Positions 8,387 through 16,676 of a stretch of DNA of 64,000 bases are shown here, piece by piece (within the stretch, counting starts at the first letter, position 1; every line of letters starts with the position of its first letter). The stretch spans positions 816,480 to 880,479 of the forward strand of contig NZ_JALEGV010000041.1 in assembly GCF_022763245.1 (NCBI RefSeq), written 5' to 3'. Below the pieces are notes generated by a model. It searched no databases and was not told where the DNA came from. It saw only the letters and a program-made list of their open reading frames with translations. Position numbers and translations under genes: made by a program. Source of the DNA: Oricola sp. (GTDB taxonomy: Bacteria; Pseudomonadota; Alphaproteobacteria; Rhizobiales; Rhizobiaceae).

Positions 8387-9415
8387 CTACGGTTCGATGT
8401 CCTCGTCGCGCAGGTCGAGGTCGATGCGGTTCGGCATGTCCGCCACGGGCGCGTCGAGCGCAGGCGACAGGGTCGTCAGCGCGATCGCGGCGTCGGCCTT
8501 GCGCGCCACGACCAGATGCCCTTCGATGCGCGCCGTGCCGTCCATGCGCAGGAAGACACGTTTCAGCGTCAGCACGTCGAACCCGGTTTCGGCGAGCGCC
8601 CGGCGCAGATAGGCCGCGCCATGGGCGTAGCGCAGTGACGACCGCAGGGCGTAATCCTCCGGCCCGTCATGCGCCTCCACCGTGAAGGCGTAGAGCCCGC
8701 CGGGCTGCAGAAGCCGGGCGGCGGTCCGCATCGCCGGCGCGAGGTCGCCGAGATAGATGTAGACGTCGGCCGCCACCGCGAGGTCGGCCCTTCCCGGTTC
8801 GCTGTCGGGCGCCGGTACGGCGACGTCACCCTTCTCGAGGCGGTCATAAATCTTCTTGGCGGCGGCCCGGCGCAGCATGCCGGCCGACAGGTCGAGGCCT
8901 TCCAGAAAGCTCGTGCGACTGCGCAGGTGCTCGCCCATCAGCCCGGTGCCGCAGCCGAGATCGACCGCATGGCGGATCGCCTGGGCGTCGGGCCCGAGCG
9001 CAGCGAAGACGGCCGCGGCGACCTGTTGCGGCGCGTGATAGTCGAGGCGCTGCACCAGCGACCGATCGAAGGTCGGCGCGAAATCGTCGAACAGGCTTTC
9101 CACGTAGGCGGCGGGCGGGGCGTCCGGCGTTTCGGTCAGGCCGAGGCTGGCGAGCTTGAGCTGCGCGCCGAACCGGTCGGCGGCGTCGAGCCGCAGCATG
9201 GCGCGCCATACCTCGGCTGCGTCCGCGGCGCGTCCGGCCTTCGTCAGCCAGTCGCCCTTCAGTGCGAGGAAGGGCAGGTGGTCGGGCGCGAGGTCGAGCG
9301 CCTGGCCGATCAGGTCGGCGGCGGCCTCGAAATCGCCGGCCTTGGCGTAATGGCGTGCGAACTCGGCGCGGCGGTCCGCCGTCAGGTCGCCCGAGCTTTG
9401 ATTGGCTGCGGTCAT
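8387..9415 (-). CDS. TPR-containing class I SAM methyltransferase
   Basis: 342 residues. Residues ~15-110 form two to three TPR-like helices (ARHYAKAGDFEAAADLIGQA). A Rossmann methyltransferase domain follows, with motif I AVDLGCGTGLMGEHL near residue 170, the acidic strand GLDLSAGML and motif IV DLAVAADVYIYLGDL. This matches TPR-fused class I methyltransferases annotated as NodS/SmtA-like in Rhizobiales. The substrate is unknown. It lies between the helicase and the second toxin-antitoxin pair. Confidence 0.8.
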   Translation of the reverse strand: MTAANQSSGDLTADRRAEFARHYAKAGDFEAAADLIGQALDLAPDHLPFLALKGDWLTKAGRAADAAEVWRAMLRLDAADRFGAQLKLASLGLTETPDAPPAAYVESLFDDFAPTFDRSLVQRLDYHAPQQVAAAVFAALGPDAQAIRHAVDLGCGTGLMGEHLRSRTSFLEGLDLSAGMLRRAAAKKIYDRLEKGDVAVPAPDSEPGRADLAVAADVYIYLGDLAPAMRTAARLLQPGGLYAFTVEAHDGPEDYALRSSLRYAHGAAYLRRALAETGFDVLTLKRVFLRMDGTARIEGHLVVARKADAAIALTTLSPALDAPVADMPNRIDLDLRDEDIEP

Positions 9416-9509
9416 GGGATGTCCGAAAAGGAATGCGTTGGCGGCATATGTTGCGCCGCGCGGATTTTTTCAATCGGAAAGTGAAGGCGCGTCGATCACG
9501 GTGGAATCC

Positions 9510-9528
9510 GGTAGGAACTGTTCCTACC
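9510..9528. promoter_or_regulatory. 19-bp perfect palindrome, likely ParD operator
   Basis: GGTAGGAACTGTTCCTACC is a perfect 9-1-9 palindrome ending 37 bases before the ParD start. ParD-type ribbon-helix-helix dimers bind palindromes overlapping their own promoter, so autoregulation is the likely role. Confidence 0.6.
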
Positions 9529-9565
9529 TTGTGGCATGATGCGCTGAACGAAGGATGGAAGCGCG

Positions 9566-9829
9566 ATGTCCGGAACGAACACCAAGAAATCCTACGTTGT
9601 CGGCGACCGCTACGAGGCGTTCATCGCCCGGCAGGTCGAGGAAGGGCGTTACAACAACGCCAGCGAGGTCGTCCGCGCCGGCCTGCGGATGCTCGAGGAT
9701 TACGAGACCCGCCTGAACGGCCTGAGGAAGGAGATCGCCAGGGGCGACGCCGATGTCGAGGCCGGCCGCGTCGTCGCCTATCCCAGCGCCGAAGCGCTGA
9801 TCGACGACATCATGGACGACGGCGCATAG
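9566..9829 (+). CDS. parD: ParD-type ribbon-helix-helix antitoxin
   Basis: 87 residues. The N-terminal half is a ribbon-helix-helix DNA-binding domain with the family pattern [18 protein letters not shown] and [16 protein letters not shown]. The acidic C-terminus ([10 protein letters not shown]) would bind the toxin. The ATG follows a GGATGGAAG ribosome site. The stop is followed by the toxin start after one base. The palindrome at 9510-9528 probably serves as its operator. Confidence 0.88.
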   Translation: MSGTNTKKSYVVGDRYEAFIARQVEEGRYNNASEVVRAGLRMLEDYETRLNGLRKEIARGDADVEAGRVVAYPSAEALIDDIMDDGA

Positions 9830-9830
9830 G

Positions 9831-10157
9831 GTGGGGCCGAAACGGCTCGAACTGACCGAGGCCGCCCGCGACGATCTGCGCGACATCCGCCGGCACATCG
9901 AGAAAGACAGCCCCGGCAACTCCCGCGCCTTCGTTGCCGAACTCGCAGAGAAGATGGCGTTCATCGCCCGGACCGGCTTCACCGGGTCGCCGCGGGACCA
10001 TGTCGCGCAAGGCTTGCGGGCTTTTCCCTACAAGCGCCGCTGCATCTATTTCAGGCTCTACCCGGACCGCGTCGTCATTGTGCGTGTCCTGCATGGTGCG
10101 CAGGACGTCGCCCGGCAGAGTTTCGATGAAAGCGGCGATACGCCGCCCGAACCGTGA
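9831..10157 (+). CDS. parE: ParE-type toxin
   Basis: 108 residues from a GTG start one base after the parD stop. It shows the ParE pattern: LTEAARDDLRDIRRHIEKDS at the N-terminus, then FIARTGFTGSPRDHVAQGL, FPYKRRCIYFRLYPDRVVIV and the closing VLHGAQDVARQSF. ParE toxins inhibit DNA gyrase. It is the second such module within 5 kb, and it directly precedes the ligase-associated exonuclease. Confidence 0.88.
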   Translation: MGPKRLELTEAARDDLRDIRRHIEKDSPGNSRAFVAELAEKMAFIARTGFTGSPRDHVAQGLRAFPYKRRCIYFRLYPDRVVIVRVLHGAQDVARQSFDESGDTPPEP

Positions 10158-10197
10158 TAGACGGGGGCGTGGAGAAAACGGCAAACTGACACACGCC

Positions 10198-11208
10198 ATG
10201 CGCTTCGAGGACCTGCTTCGCCCGACGCCCAAGGGGCTCTATTGCCCGCCGGGCGACTTCTACATCGATCCCGTGCGCCCGGTGGAGCGGGCGCTGATCA
10301 CGCATGGCCATGCCGATCACGCAAGGCCGGGCCACGCCCATGTGATGGCGACGCCAGAGACGCTGGACATCATGGGCATCCGCTATGGCGAGACCTTTGC
10401 CGGCGCCACGCAGGCGGCCGCCTATGGCGAGACGGTCGCGGTCAACGGCGTGACGGTGAGCTGGCATCCGGCCGGCCATGTGCTGGGCGCGGCGCAGATC
10501 GCAGTGGAAATGGACGGCACGCGCATCGTCGCGTCGGGCGACTACAAGCGCCGCCGCGACCCGACCTGCGCCTCCTTCGAGCCGGTCGACTGCGACGTGT
10601 TCATCACCGAGGCGACGTTCGCTCTGCCGGTGTTCCACCACCCCGACGATCGCGGCGAGATCGCCAAGCTGCTGGCGAGCGCCGCGCAGTTTCCCGAGCG
10701 CACGCATCTCGTCGGGGCCTATTCGCTCGGCAAGGCTCAGCGCGTCATCGCGCTTCTGCGCGAGGCCGGTTACGCCGAGACGATCTACATCCATGGCGCG
10801 ATGCAAAAGCTCTGCGACTATTATGTCAGCCGCGGCGTCGAACTCGGCCCGCTGGCGCCCGCAACCGACGACGACGCCGACCGCGACCGGTTTGCCGGCG
10901 CGATCGTCATCGGCCCGTCGGCGGCCTTCGCTGACCGCTGGGCACGGCGCTTTCCCGACCCCATATCCTGCTACGCCTCCGGCTGGATGCGGGTGCGCCA
11001 GCGCGTGCGCCAGATGGGCGTCGAACTGCCGCTGATCCTGTCGGACCATTGCGACTGGGACGAGCTGACGGACACGATCCGCGAGATCGGGCCGCAGGAG
11101 GTCTGGGTCACCCATGGCCGCGAGGAGGCGCTTGTGCGCTGGTGCGAACTGAACCAGATTCGCGCCCGGCCGCTGAACATTGTCGGATATGAGGACGAAG
11201 CGGAATGA
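10198..11208 (+). CDS. Ligase-associated MBL-fold exonuclease
   Basis: 336 residues from ATG 10198 (MRFEDLLRPTPKGLYCPPGD). It has the metallo-beta-lactamase metal motif THGHADHARPGH near residue 32, then HPAGHVLGAAQI, SGDYKRRRD and the closing SDHCDWDEL plus VTHGREEA. This is the manganese-dependent nuclease family that partners an Lhr-type helicase, PdeM and an ATP-dependent ligase. Its stop overlaps the next ATG (ATGA), and the ligase follows, so exonuclease, hypothetical gene and ligase form one operon. Confidence 0.9.
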   Translation: MRFEDLLRPTPKGLYCPPGDFYIDPVRPVERALITHGHADHARPGHAHVMATPETLDIMGIRYGETFAGATQAAAYGETVAVNGVTVSWHPAGHVLGAAQIAVEMDGTRIVASGDYKRRRDPTCASFEPVDCDVFITEATFALPVFHHPDDRGEIAKLLASAAQFPERTHLVGAYSLGKAQRVIALLREAGYAETIYIHGAMQKLCDYYVSRGVELGPLAPATDDDADRDRFAGAIVIGPSAAFADRWARRFPDPISCYASGWMRVRQRVRQMGVELPLILSDHCDWDELTDTIREIGPQEVWVTHGREEALVRWCELNQIRARPLNIVGYEDEAE

Positions 11209-12077
11209 CATCGCCTAACCGGATCGCGCGCTTCGCCGCGCTCTTCTGCCTCGTGGCGCTCGCCATGTCGGGCGGCCATGCGGTCGGGGCCGACGGCGCG
11301 CCCGAGGGCGACATGGCCGCGACGCTGCGCAATGCCTGCCTGGCGCTCGCCGCGCCGCGCATGAGCGTCGGCGCCCTGCGCGTCGATCCCGCCGGCACGC
11401 GCGATTTCGCCTTCGCGCTGGTCACCGACGCCCGAACCGGGGCCGAGCATGTCTGCGCCCATGAAAAGGCGAGCGGCCGGACCGTGCTGGGCGGCCCCCT
11501 GGAGGCGATCGTCGATCCCCAGAAGCCGTTCTCGCCGCAGGACGCGACGCAACTGTCGGAACTGCGGGCGCAGGTTGCCGCGACGCTCGCCGACCTCGAC
11601 GCCCGGAACCTGAAGTCCAATGGCGAGGCCTCCACGGTGGCGGCGCTTCTGTCGGGCAGGGTGAAGCCGGACGATCTGGCGAGCTTCCCGCCGGGCCCGT
11701 ATCGCTGCACGGTCTACTGGTACGGCTTCCTGGAGGAGGGGGCGCAGCGCGTCGGCGCGCATCGCTGCACGGTCTCGCCCGCGCCCGATGGCGGCCTGAT
11801 CATCGACAAGGCGACGGGCGACCGTTTCCACGGCCAGACGACGGAATGGGAGAACGGCCTCAGCGCCTTTTACGGCCGCACCTGGCTGGAGGGCCAGTCG
11901 GAGCGCCGCTACGACCCGGCCCGCCCCGACAATGCCGACAACGACAATTTCGGCAACAAGGTCGGGCTTGCGCTGCGCTCCGGCGAGCGGCTGTTCCTCG
12001 TCTCCATCGACGAGCGCGGCATGACGGAGCCGGACCCGACCTTCTTCGAGATCCTGGAACTGGTGCCGCAGCTTTGA
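11205..12077 (+). CDS. Secreted protein of unknown function (DUF4893-like?)
   Basis: 290 residues with an N-terminal signal peptide (ARFAALFCLVALAMSGGHAVGA). The C-terminal half has YRCTVYWYGFLEEGAQ, KATGDRFHGQTT and FYGRTWLEG, followed by a Tyr/Asp/Asn-rich stretch, which resembles DUF4893 periplasmic proteins; that match is by eye and uncertain. The gene overlaps the exonuclease by ATGA and the ligase by TTGA. A periplasmic protein inside a DNA-repair operon is odd and may simply share the transcript. Confidence 0.7.
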   Translation: MTSPNRIARFAALFCLVALAMSGGHAVGADGAPEGDMAATLRNACLALAAPRMSVGALRVDPAGTRDFAFALVTDARTGAEHVCAHEKASGRTVLGGPLEAIVDPQKPFSPQDATQLSELRAQVAATLADLDARNLKSNGEASTVAALLSGRVKPDDLASFPPGPYRCTVYWYGFLEEGAQRVGAHRCTVSPAPDGGLIIDKATGDRFHGQTTEWENGLSAFYGRTWLEGQSERRYDPARPDNADNDNFGNKVGLALRSGERLFLVSIDERGMTEPDPTFFEILELVPQL

Positions 12078-13678
12078 AGGGCTTCGCCGACCTCCTCGAC
12101 CGTCTCGTCCTGACGCCGTCGCGTAACGCCAAGCTGACGCTTCTGACCGGCTATCTCGCCGCGACGCCGGATCCCGACCGCGGCTACGCCATCGCGGCGA
12201 TCACGCGCGATCTGGACATCCTGTCGGTCAAGCCGGCGATGGTGCGCGCGCTGGTCGCCGAGCGGGTGGACGAGGTGCTGTTCGCCTATTCCTACGATTT
12301 CGTCGGCGACCTCGCCGAGACGGTGTCGCTGATCTGGCCGGCGACAGAGGGGCGCGCGTCGGATCTGCCGACGCTTTCGCAGATCGTCGAAACGCTGCAA
12401 TCCGCCTCGCGTTCCGACGGGCCGAGATTGGTGGAGCGCTGGCTCGACGAGCTCGATCCGTCCGGCCGCTATGCGCTGTTGAAGCTGATCACCGGCGGCA
12501 TGCGCGTCGGCGTGTCGGCGCGGCTGATGAAACAGGCGCTCGCCGATTACGGCGGCGAGGACGTCGCCGAGATCGAGGAGCTCTGGCACGGGCTGACGCC
12601 GCCCTATCAGCCGCTGTTCGACTGGCTCGACGGCCGCGCCGACAAGCCGGCCAATCTCGCCGCCGCGCCCTTCCGGCCGGCCATGCTGGCAAATCCGGTC
12701 GATCTGGACGAACTCGCCCGCTACGACCCGGCCGACTATTCTGCCGAATGGAAATGGGACGGCATCCGCGTCCAGGCGACCGGCGAGCGCGGCGAGCGGC
12801 GCATCTATTCGCGCACCGGCGACGACATTTCGGGCGCGTTTCCCGATCTCCTGGCGGCGATGGAGTTCGACGGCGCGATCGACGGCGAGTTGCTGGTCGG
12901 CCATGTCGAGGACGGCGCGATCCGAACCGGCACGTTTTCCGACCTGCAGCAGCGGCTGAACCGCAAGACCGTGCCGGCGAAGCTGCAGAAGCAGTATCCC
13001 GCGATCCTGCGCGCCTACGACCTGTTGCAGGAGGGCGGCGAGGATCTGCGGCCGCTGCCCTTCGAGGAACGCCGCGCCCGGCTGGAGCGCTTCGTCGCCG
13101 ACCTGCCGTCCGACCGCTTCGACCTGTCGCCGCTGGTCGCCTTCGAAAGCTGGGAGGAGGTCGCGCAGATGCGCAACGCGGCGCCCGACCCGGTGATCGA
13201 GGGGCTGATGCTGAAGCGCCGCGATTCCGCCTATGTGCCGGGCCGGCCGAAGGGGCCGTGGTTCAAGTGGAAGCGCGATCCGTTCCTCGTCGATGCCGTG
13301 CTGATGTATGCCCAGCGCGGCCACGGCAAGCGCTCCAGCTTCTATTCCGACTACACGTTCGGCGTCTGGACCGGCCCGGCCGACGATCCCCTGCTGGTGC
13401 CGGTCGGCAAGGCCTATTTCGGCTTCACCGACGAGGAACTGAAGCAGATCGACAAATTCGTCCGCGACAACACGATCGAGCGTTTCGGCCCGGTCCGCTC
13501 CGTGCGCGCCGAGCCGGACAAGGGCCTCGTGCTGGAAGTGGCCTTCGAGGGGCTGAACCGTTCGAGCCGGCACAAATCCGGCATCGCGATGCGCTTTCCC
13601 CGCATTTCGAGGCTGCGGTGGGACAAGCCGCCTGGCGAGGCGGACCGCCTGGAGACGCTGGAGGCGATGCTCGAGTGA
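12074..13678 (+). CDS. ATP-dependent DNA ligase (repair-cluster type)
   Basis: The start is taken as TTG 12074, which overlaps the previous stop (TTGA) and gives 534 residues (MKGFADLLDRLVLTPSRNAK), the usual length of cisplatin-type bacterial ATP-dependent ligases. The catalytic motif I is EWKWDGIR with the adenylated lysine at residue 227. Motifs IDGELLVG, EGLMLKRRDSAYVPG and WFKWKRDPFL follow, then an OB domain. No other start codon lies nearby. It should seal nicks together with the helicase, exonuclease and PdeM encoded upstream. Confidence 0.9.
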   Translation: MKGFADLLDRLVLTPSRNAKLTLLTGYLAATPDPDRGYAIAAITRDLDILSVKPAMVRALVAERVDEVLFAYSYDFVGDLAETVSLIWPATEGRASDLPTLSQIVETLQSASRSDGPRLVERWLDELDPSGRYALLKLITGGMRVGVSARLMKQALADYGGEDVAEIEELWHGLTPPYQPLFDWLDGRADKPANLAAAPFRPAMLANPVDLDELARYDPADYSAEWKWDGIRVQATGERGERRIYSRTGDDISGAFPDLLAAMEFDGAIDGELLVGHVEDGAIRTGTFSDLQQRLNRKTVPAKLQKQYPAILRAYDLLQEGGEDLRPLPFEERRARLERFVADLPSDRFDLSPLVAFESWEEVAQMRNAAPDPVIEGLMLKRRDSAYVPGRPKGPWFKWKRDPFLVDAVLMYAQRGHGKRSSFYSDYTFGVWTGPADDPLLVPVGKAYFGFTDEELKQIDKFVRDNTIERFGPVRSVRAEPDKGLVLEVAFEGLNRSSRHKSGIAMRFPRISRLRWDKPPGEADRLETLEAMLE

Positions 13679-13879
13679 CCGCGCGCGACACGTGCAGGGC
13701 GGTCGAACGACCGGCCCGCCGGGCAGCTCTAGGGCTCGAGCGCCACGTATCGGGCCGGTCGCCGGGAGGTCGGACCACGCCTCCGGACGGATGCGTCGGA
13801 CCGGCGCGTCCGTGGTCATTGAACATCGCCGCGCGCCGTTGCGCATGACCCAATTGGGCCATGCGACACGCGTCCGGGC

Positions 13880-15355
13880 CTATTGCGTCAGCACGTCGCC
13901 GAGCAATTCGTCGAAGCGCTCGTACTGGAACAGGTGGCCGACGCCGGCCACCTCGGTCTTCGGCGGCGCGCCGGCGAGCGCATGCAGGCGCCGCATGTCC
14001 TTCGGCGGGTGGATGGTGTCCTGGTCCCCATGCACGAAACGCACCGGCGTCTGCAGCGCCTTGACCTGTTCCCAGTCGAAATGGACCTGGTTGAAATAGT
14101 CCTGCCGCAGGCTGGTCTCCGAATTGAGCACGGCCTCCATGATGCGCGCGCCCTGGTGCGGGGCGTCGAATTCGCGGTCCAGCACGGCCATGTCGGGCGC
14201 GCTGCCGGCGAAGATGCGCTTGATGGTCGGCTCGAAGCGCTCGCGCGGGGCGAACTGCCGCTTGAGCATCGCCATCGTCTTGGTCAGCAGCGTTTCGTTG
14301 CGCAGCGCCAACTCGGCCACGCTGGCGCCGAAATAAGCCGCGCTCGGCCGGTAGTGGCCGGCGGAAAAGCAGGTCGCCGCATAGGTGACGGAACTGGTCT
14401 TTTCGGGGTGCTTGCGGGCGAAGGCCGTCGCCAGCGCGCCGCTGGAGACCATGGCGACGAGCGGCGTCGGCACGCCGCACATCTGCGTCCACGCGGTCTC
14501 GACGCCGGCCAGCGCCTCGCTGTGGTGGGACATGTGGTCCTGGCGCGGCGCCTCCAGTTCCAGGACGCCGGGGCGCAGCGGGAAGATCACCCGGGCGTTG
14601 TTCTCGACCGCGAAGGCGAGGTTCTGCGCCGTGATGTCCGGAAAGATCATCGGATGCAGCACGATTACCGGCCGTCCGGCCAGCGGACCGTAATCGAGGA
14701 TCCGCACCGGCGGCCCCTTGCGCTGGTTGAGGATGGAGACGCGCACGCCCTCCGGCAGGAAACGGTCGGCATAATCGTGCAGGAAATCGTCCTCGCGCGA
14801 CGAGGCGATGGCGGGCATCAGGGCGAGCAGTATGTCCTGCAGCAGCACGCGCACCACGTCCTGCTGGCGCGACAGGCGCATCCGGTTGGACAGCGACTTG
14901 AACTGGTTGCGGCGCGTCTCGTAGGCGACGCCGTCGATCTCGGCGGCCTCCGACAGCGAGTGCCCGGCGAGCAGCAGGGCCGCGAGGCGGGTTTCGGCCG
15001 GGCTGGGCGTGTCGAGGCCGGCATTGCGCATCGTCGCGCCGATGATGTCGACGGGCGCGACCACGACCATCGCGCGGCCGCCCGCGCGGCAGCACACGCC
15101 GATATGGCCGGCCGACACGATGATGTGGTTGGCCTCCAGCGCGGGTGTCATGTCGGCGGCCGGGAAGGGCGAGATGTCTGCCGGCGTGTCGGCGTCCAGC
15201 ATGTAGCGCCAGATCGGGACGCCCTCGTAGTCGGTCGAGGGAGCCGGCTCTTGCCGGTCGATGCTGTCGAGGAAGCCGAACAGGTGCTCGGAATCAAGGT
15301 CGGGCACCGTGCGCACCGCCTCGACGGCTATCGCTCTCGCCTTGAAGTCCTGCAC
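13880..15355 (-). CDS. HTH-alpha/beta-hydrolase fusion protein
   Basis: I choose GTG 15355 because AGGAGG lies eight bases upstream; this gives 491 residues. Residues ~120-175 hold a LuxR/GerE-like helix-turn-helix (SPAETRLAALLLAGHSLSEA, then NQFKSLSNRMRL). Residues ~230-490 form an alpha/beta hydrolase with VAMVSSGALATAFAR as the nucleophile elbow, HGDQDTIHPP for the acid and GVGHLFQYERF for the histidine. The elbow is VSSG rather than a full GxSxG. It may be a regulator that senses a small ester or lactone, or an enzyme with a DNA-binding domain. Confidence 0.7.
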   Translation of the reverse strand: MQDFKARAIAVEAVRTVPDLDSEHLFGFLDSIDRQEPAPSTDYEGVPIWRYMLDADTPADISPFPAADMTPALEANHIIVSAGHIGVCCRAGGRAMVVVAPVDIIGATMRNAGLDTPSPAETRLAALLLAGHSLSEAAEIDGVAYETRRNQFKSLSNRMRLSRQQDVVRVLLQDILLALMPAIASSREDDFLHDYADRFLPEGVRVSILNQRKGPPVRILDYGPLAGRPVIVLHPMIFPDITAQNLAFAVENNARVIFPLRPGVLELEAPRQDHMSHHSEALAGVETAWTQMCGVPTPLVAMVSSGALATAFARKHPEKTSSVTYAATCFSAGHYRPSAAYFGASVAELALRNETLLTKTMAMLKRQFAPRERFEPTIKRIFAGSAPDMAVLDREFDAPHQGARIMEAVLNSETSLRQDYFNQVHFDWEQVKALQTPVRFVHGDQDTIHPPKDMRRLHALAGAPPKTEVAGVGHLFQYERFDELLGDVLTQ

Positions 15356-15554
15356 CGCGTCTGCCTCCTGATCCCCACTCACGGTTGCAATTGCCGCCCG
15401 CGATGGCAAGGTTTTCGCGACCCGTACGTCCCGTCCGGGCCCGCATTGCGAGGATAGCGCGAAAACCGCCGCGCCGAATGACCCGTTTGGATCAAGACGG
15501 TGTCATCGGCCGGTTCCGGTTATTCGCGCCTTGCATTGCGCCTGAATTCGGCCG

Positions 15555-16436
15555 ATGTCAGAAGAAACCCCGGTTTCACGAAAGAGCGAAATGAAACAGG
15601 ATCGCAGGGATTCCTTTCTGGCGCGGGTGCGCAGCGCCTTGCCCGATCTGCATCCGGCGGAACGCCGGCTCGGCGAATTCGTCTGCGACTTCCCCGGCGA
15701 ACTGGCGAGCTACGACGCGCAGGAACTGGCCCGGCTGGCCAACGTCTCCAAGGCGACCGTGTCGCGCTTCGTGCGGCGGCTGGACTACGCCAATTACGAC
15801 GAGGCGCGCAAACACGCCCGCGAGGAGCAGATGACGGGCTCGCGCCTGTTTCTGACCCTGCCGAGCGAGGACAATCCGGACGGCACGCTCGCCGCCAACC
15901 TCACCCAGGGCAAGGCCAATCTCGACCGCACCTTCGGCGCCATCCCCCAGGCGGAGATCGACGCGGTGGCGCAGGCGCTGCTCGACGCGCGCAAGGCGTG
16001 GGTGATCGGCTTTCGCGCGGCCCATCCTCTGGCCGATTACCTGCGCTGGCAGCTGATCCAGGTGATCGAGAACATCATAGCCATTCCCGGCAGCGGCGAG
16101 ACGCTGGGCGAGTCGCTCGCCAGCATCCGGCCCGACGATTGCGTGGTGCTGTTCGGCCTGCGCCGGCGCATCGCCCAGACCGACACTATCCTCGACCAGA
16201 TCGCGGCGAGCGGGGCGAAACTGCTCTACGTCACCGACGAAGGGGTGGAGCCGGACCGGCGGCCGCGCTGGCATTTTCGCTGCCACACGGCGGCGAGCGG
16301 GCCGCTGTTCAGCCATGTCTCGGTGATGGCCGTCTGCCACCTGATCGCCATGCGCGCGATCGAGCTTGCCGGCGGCAAGGCACGAGCCCGTCTGCGCGCC
16401 ATCGAGACGATGAACGACCAGCTCGGCGAGCTGTAA
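15555..16436 (+). CDS. MurR/RpiR family transcriptional regulator
   Basis: Up to 293 residues from ATG 15555; ATG 15591 is an alternative start 12 codons later. The N-terminal HTH_6 domain is clear: LHPAERRLGEFV, ELARLANVSKATVSRFVRRL. A SIS sugar-phosphate-binding domain follows (KAWVIGFRAAHPLADYLRWQ, CVVLFGLRRR). It is divergent from the hydrolase fusion and immediately upstream of a TRAP transporter on the same strand. RpiR proteins usually control the adjacent catabolic genes, so it probably regulates the transporter and racemase through the palindromes at 16520-16566. Confidence 0.87.
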   Translation: MSEETPVSRKSEMKQDRRDSFLARVRSALPDLHPAERRLGEFVCDFPGELASYDAQELARLANVSKATVSRFVRRLDYANYDEARKHAREEQMTGSRLFLTLPSEDNPDGTLAANLTQGKANLDRTFGAIPQAEIDAVAQALLDARKAWVIGFRAAHPLADYLRWQLIQVIENIIAIPGSGETLGESLASIRPDDCVVLFGLRRRIAQTDTILDQIAASGAKLLYVTDEGVEPDRRPRWHFRCHTAASGPLFSHVSVMAVCHLIAMRAIELAGGKARARLRAIETMNDQLGEL

Positions 16437-16519
16437 CTGACGCGCAATCCATCACCACGCAGCAAGCGCTGCTTAATTCATATGCAGAATCACCGGCGCG
16501 CGACGCGGGGCGATTTTGC

Positions 16520-16566
16520 GTTGATTTCGGTCAACATCATGATATCAATGTGAAATCACAGTTTCA
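16520..16566. promoter_or_regulatory. Two palindromes, likely RpiR operators
   Basis: Two inverted repeats with the same 5-6-5 layout lie 31 bp apart centre to centre: GTTGA-N6-TCAAC (16520-16535) and TGAAA-N6-TTTCA (16551-16566). They lie in the AT-rich gap between the regulator and the TRAP genes. RpiR proteins commonly bind TGAAA...TTTCA-type sites. The spacing of about three helix turns suits cooperative binding. Confidence 0.5.
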
Positions 16567-16676
16567 TATAAGTTTGGCATGAAATCTGTATCGTCAAATG
16601 CGTCGGCGAAAGCCGCTCACGTCACGCAAGACAAGTGTATCTCGCGCTGATATGGCGCAAACGGAAGGCGAAGCAG

